Shown in pieces: positions 61,106 to 64,000 of a stretch of 64,000 nucleotides of DNA. Source of the stretch: Bacteroidales bacterium (GTDB lineage: Bacteria > Bacteroidota > Bacteroidia > Bacteroidales > Rikenellaceae); the NCBI GenBank assembly GCA_949419965.1, contig CASPAC010000004.1, positions 15,574 through 79,573 of the forward strand, in the 5' to 3' direction. The notes below the pieces were generated by a model, which searched no databases, was not told the DNA's origin, and worked only from the letters and a program-made list of their open reading frames with translations. The number at the start of each line of letters is the position of its first letter. Position 1 is the stretch's first letter. The position numbers and the translations under genes were made by a program.

Positions 61106-62521
61106 ATGCAGCAGATTCTGACCACGATATTTCTGGTCGTCTACACGGTGACGATCCTCGGCGTCGTTCTGGTCATCATTACCGATAACCGGAATCCGCT
61201 CAAGACGCTGCCGTGGATTCTCGTCTTGATACTGGCGCCCGGTGCCGGGCTGTTCTTCTACTTCTTTTTCGGGCAGAACCTTTCCAAACAGCGGATCATT
61301 TCGCGCCGCACGCGCAAGCGGATTACCATGCAGCTCGAAGAAGTCGACACGGCCGGGGGCCCGGCCGTTCCGCAGCACCATCTGCCGCTTTCGCGTCTGT
61401 TGCGCCAGACGGCCCATGCCGTGCCGCTCTACGGCAGCCGCATCACGCCCTATGTCGAGGGCGGGGCCAAGATGGATGCTTTGTTAGAGGCTGTCGGGTC
61501 TGCCAGCCACCACATCCATGTCCAATATTACATCTTCTGCGACGACGACACCGGGCGGCGGTTGCGCGATGCGCTCGTGGCCAAGGCCCGCGAGGGGGTC
61601 GAGGTGCGGGTGTTGTACGACGACGTGGGGTGCATGCGGGTAAAGAAAGCGTTTTTCGAGAGCATGCGCGCCGCCGGCATCGAGGTCTGCGCTTTTCTGC
61701 ACGTCAAGTTCCCGCTTCTGACCAGCAAGGTCAATTATCGCAACCACCGCAAGATCGCGGTGGTCGACGGTTTGGTGGGATTCATCGGTGGCATGAACGT
61801 CGCCGACCGTTATGTTCGCGGCACGGCGCAGGGCGTGTGGCGCGATACCCATTTCCGGGTCGAGGGGTGCGGCGTGGCCGGTTTGCAGGCTTCATTTTTG
61901 AGCGACTGGTCGGCTACGACGCGGCAGAATGTTTCCGGCCCGGCCTACTATCCTGCTGCGGGACGTTTTACCGACAACATCATGCAGGTGGTCGCCAGCG
62001 GCCCCTTCGGCAAGTGGCGCACGCTCTTGCAGGCCGACAGCTTCGCCGTGTCGCGCGCTGCGCGCCGCATCTGGATCGAGACGCCCTACTGCCTCCCCTC
62101 CGATGCGCTGAACATGGCGTTGCAGGAGGCGGCCTTGGCCGGTGTCGACGTGCGGCTGATGCTGCCCGGACACTCCGATTCGCGTGTGGTCGATCTGGCG
62201 GGCCGTTCCTATTTGGACGATCTGATGAAAGCCGGCGTCAAGATCGCATTCTATACGCCGGGGTTCCTCCACTCCAAGTTGTTGATCGTCGACGACGATC
62301 TTGCGGTCATCGGCTCCGCCAACATGGATTTCCGGAGTTTCGAGCACAACTTCGAGGTCAGCGCCTTCGTCTACGACCGCGATTTCAATGCCCGGATGGC
62401 GGCCGTTTATGAGGACGATCTGCGGCAGTGCCGCATGCTTTCGCCCGGCGAGTGGTTCAACCGTCCGCGCACGCAGCGCTGGGCCGAATCGTTCATGCGG
62501 GTATTTTCGCCGTTGCTGTGA
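61106..62521 (+). CDS. cls: Cardiolipin synthase
   Basis: The 471-residue phospholipase D-type enzyme joins two phosphatidylglycerols to cardiolipin. Two N-terminal membrane helices (about residues 4-24 and 32-52) are followed by the two HKD motifs: NHRKIAVVDGLVGFIGG (about residue 214) and HSKLLIVDDDLAVIGSANMDFRS (about 389). The spacing fits bacterial Cls. ATG at 61106 is preferred to the upstream TTG at 61097. It may be cotranscribed with the DUF4837 gene, 99 bases before. Confidence 0.95.
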   Translation: MQQILTTIFLVVYTVTILGVVLVIITDNRNPLKTLPWILVLILAPGAGLFFYFFFGQNLSKQRIISRRTRKRITMQLEEVDTAGGPAVPQHHLPLSRLLRQTAHAVPLYGSRITPYVEGGAKMDALLEAVGSASHHIHVQYYIFCDDDTGRRLRDALVAKAREGVEVRVLYDDVGCMRVKKAFFESMRAAGIEVCAFLHVKFPLLTSKVNYRNHRKIAVVDGLVGFIGGMNVADRYVRGTAQGVWRDTHFRVEGCGVAGLQASFLSDWSATTRQNVSGPAYYPAAGRFTDNIMQVVASGPFGKWRTLLQADSFAVSRAARRIWIETPYCLPSDALNMALQEAALAGVDVRLMLPGHSDSRVVDLAGRSYLDDLMKAGVKIAFYTPGFLHSKLLIVDDDLAVIGSANMDFRSFEHNFEVSAFVYDRDFNARMAAVYEDDLRQCRMLSPGEWFNRPRTQRWAESFMRVFSPLL

Positions 62522-62590
62522 CGAAGCACCCGACGGACGATCGTTGTTTTGTCCGCTGTCCGGTGTTGTTAAAACGCTTGTTAAAACGTT

Positions 62591-64000
62591 TTAATTGACT
62601 CTGTACGCTCGTTGTACGCCCTTGATCCGCAGAATCGAGTGGATCAGCGTGTCGACGACTCCCGTACCCGGGACTTCCACCGCCACCGTGCCGGCCACGC
62701 AGCCGCCCGAGGCGGTCTCGAAGTTCATCGAGCGGATGTTCAGCTTCAGGTCGCGGCTGATGGTCTCCGTGATGCGGTTGGCCATGCCCGTGAGGTCGGC
62801 CGCCACGATGCGGATCGTCACGCGGAACGCGCCGTCGGCCGCGCTGCGCCAGCGCGCCTCGATCACACGGTAGGGGTAGTTCTCGCGCATGCGCTTGGCA
62901 TTGGGGCAGTCGGCGCGGTGGATGGTAACTCCCGCGTTGATGGTCACGAAACCGAATACCTCGTCGCCTTTGATCGGGTTGCAGCAGCGGGCCAGCTTGT
63001 ACTGGATTTTCGAGATGTCGTCGTCGATGACCAGGGCGTCCTGCGAAGCGGGAGTTTCGCGCGGAGCGTAGGCTTTCTGCCGTTCGGCTTCGGCCGCCGC
63101 AGCGCGGCGTTCCTCCTCGGCCTGGCCCGAAAGATGGCGCGCCAGAATCTCCTTGATCGATCCGAAGTCGACTTTTTGCGTGGCGATAAGGGCATAGACC
63201 TCGGTGCCGAGCCGGAGTTTGAAGTATTTGCCCAGGTAGGCCACCGCCTCGTCGATGCTGAGGCCCAATTTCCAGTTCTTGAGCTTGCGCTCCAGCTCCT
63301 CGCGCCCCATGCGGGTATGCTTGGCCTGCTCTTCACGCAGGAACGATTTGATCTTGTTGCGCGCCTTGGAAGTAACCACCACCGAGAGCCAGTCGGCCTT
63401 GGGTGTCTGGTTTTTCTGGGTCTGGATCTCCACGATGTCGCCGTTGTGCAGCACGTCGCGGATCGATGCCGCACGGTTGTTGACCTTGCCGCTCACGCAG
63501 GTCGCTCCCAGCGAGGTGTGGATGTCGAAAGCGAAGTCGAGCAGCGTAGCTCCCTCGGGCAGCTTGCGCAGGTCGCCGTTGGGCGTGAAGACGAAAATTT
63601 CGCCCGACGCGGGCTTGGCGTCGAAGCGCTTGGCCAGCGAATGGGGCGTGTCCTCCATCAACTCGCGCAGGCGGCTGAGCCACATTTCGCTGGTCTGCGC
63701 CCCCTGGTTCACGCCCTTGTAGCGCCAGTGGGCCGCAATGCCGCGTTCGGCCACGGCGTCCATGCGCTCGGTGCGTATCTGCACCTCGACCCAGCGGCCC
63801 TCGGCCGAGACGGTGGTGTGGAGCGATTCGTAGCCGTTGGACTTGGGGATGGAAATCCAGTCGCGCATGCGCTTGGGGTTGGGCGTATAGAAATCGGTGA
63901 CGACCGAATAAGCCGTCCAGCACAGCTGTTTCTCCTCCTCGCGCGGGCAGTCGATGATGATGCGCAGGGCGAAGATGTCGTAGACGCCCTCGAAGGGCAC
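62591..64000 (-). CDS. RelA/SpoT-family (p)ppGpp synthase/hydrolase, C-terminal part; 5' end outside the window
   Basis: 469 codons are visible and the frame runs off the window edge. The end of the synthetase domain is seen (DWISIPKSNGYESLHTTV, EVQIRTERMDAVAERGIAAHWRYK), followed by a TGS domain (VFTPNGDLRKLPEGATLLDFAF), a helical and conserved-cysteine part (LARCCNPIKGDEVFGFVT) and a C-terminal ACT domain. Whether the hydrolase half is active cannot be seen here. The stop overlaps a TTAAAACGTTTTAA palindrome (62581-62594) that may be part of a terminator. Confidence 0.95.
   Translation of the reverse strand: MPFEGVYDIFALRIIIDCPREEEKQLCWTAYSVVTDFYTPNPKRMRDWISIPKSNGYESLHTTVSAEGRWVEVQIRTERMDAVAERGIAAHWRYKGVNQGAQTSEMWLSRLRELMEDTPHSLAKRFDAKPASGEIFVFTPNGDLRKLPEGATLLDFAFDIHTSLGATCVSGKVNNRAASIRDVLHNGDIVEIQTQKNQTPKADWLSVVVTSKARNKIKSFLREEQAKHTRMGREELERKLKNWKLGLSIDEAVAYLGKYFKLRLGTEVYALIATQKVDFGSIKEILARHLSGQAEEERRAAAAEAERQKAYAPRETPASQDALVIDDDISKIQYKLARCCNPIKGDEVFGFVTINAGVTIHRADCPNAKRMRENYPYRVIEARWRSAADGAFRVTIRIVAADLTGMANRITETISRDLKLNIRSMNFETASGGCVAGTVAVEVPGTGVVDTLIHSILRIKGVQRAYRVN

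Noticed and set aside
62581..62594. TTAAAACGTTTTAA palindrome as a regulator site
   Set aside because: It overlaps the stop codon of the RelA/SpoT gene between convergent genes, so a role in transcript ending is more likely than binding of a regulator.

Overview
The window is a GC-rich stretch of chromosome from a member of the Bacteroidota, most likely a gut Bacteroidales of the Alistipes (Rikenellaceae) type. The evidence is the gene content (DUF1573, DUF4270, DUF4251, DUF3098 and DUF4837 proteins, gldE, a YfhO-like protein, a DPP-IV-like S9 peptidase), many lipoprotein signals, and promoters of the Bacteroidota form TTTG or TTGC, about 19-21 bases, then TAnnTTTG. The genus is an inference. 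The high GC makes most antisense frames stay open, so many long open frames are shadows and were left out. There is no CRISPR array, insertion sequence, prophage or rRNA; apart from local repeats the region reads as core chromosome.

Layout. 1-4.8 kb: end of an S9 peptidase gene, ogt, then on the minus strand a DUF1573 lipid-anchored or secreted protein followed by the two NfnAB-type flavoprotein subunits. 4.8-5.5 kb: tRNA-Asn and tRNA-Val, each with its own promoter, and two hairpin terminators. 5.5-11.4 kb: a tripartite RND efflux operon whose three genes overlap by ATGA. 11.6-13.9 kb: YqaA-like membrane protein, GNAT acetyltransferase, DUF5131 protein, ferritin. 14-21.9 kb: an unknown lipoprotein with a C-terminal membrane helix, rlmD, a SIMPL protein, a minisatellite, cytidine deaminase, an RluA-type pseudouridine synthase, dtd, a lipoprotein nuclease and a TIGR01212-type radical SAM protein. 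22-26.5 kb: YitT-like protein, priA, comF-like gene, a DUF4251 lipoprotein.

26.5-39.6 kb: dnaB, yifB, a 59-residue open frame, then the end of the division and cell wall cluster (murG, murC, ftsQ, ftsA, ftsZ) followed by gldE, a phosphopantetheinyl transferase and a pentapeptide-repeat protein. 39.7-45.9 kb (minus): C1 peptidase, topA, DUF4270 lipoprotein and a short glycogen synthase. 46-52.3 kb (minus): a run YfhO-like, ftsX, DUF3098, uppP, truB, queA with overlaps or gaps of a few bases. 52.6-64 kb: polyprenyl synthase, MFS sugar transporter, rplS, surE, a NarL-type two-component pair, efp, polysaccharide deacetylase, DUF4837 lipoprotein, cardiolipin synthase, and the 3' part of a RelA/SpoT gene.

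The most unusual things seen are a promoter-bearing dispersed repeat with three copies (one before the efflux operon, two in tandem before surE), an FtsQ with a roughly 100-residue charged helical insertion inside its periplasmic domain, a run of nine C residues inside the coding linker of the exported nuclease, a 14-base minisatellite upstream of the cytidine deaminase gene, and two small open frames that are directly coupled to larger genes. None of these amounts to proof of a new system; each is listed with the test that would decide it.
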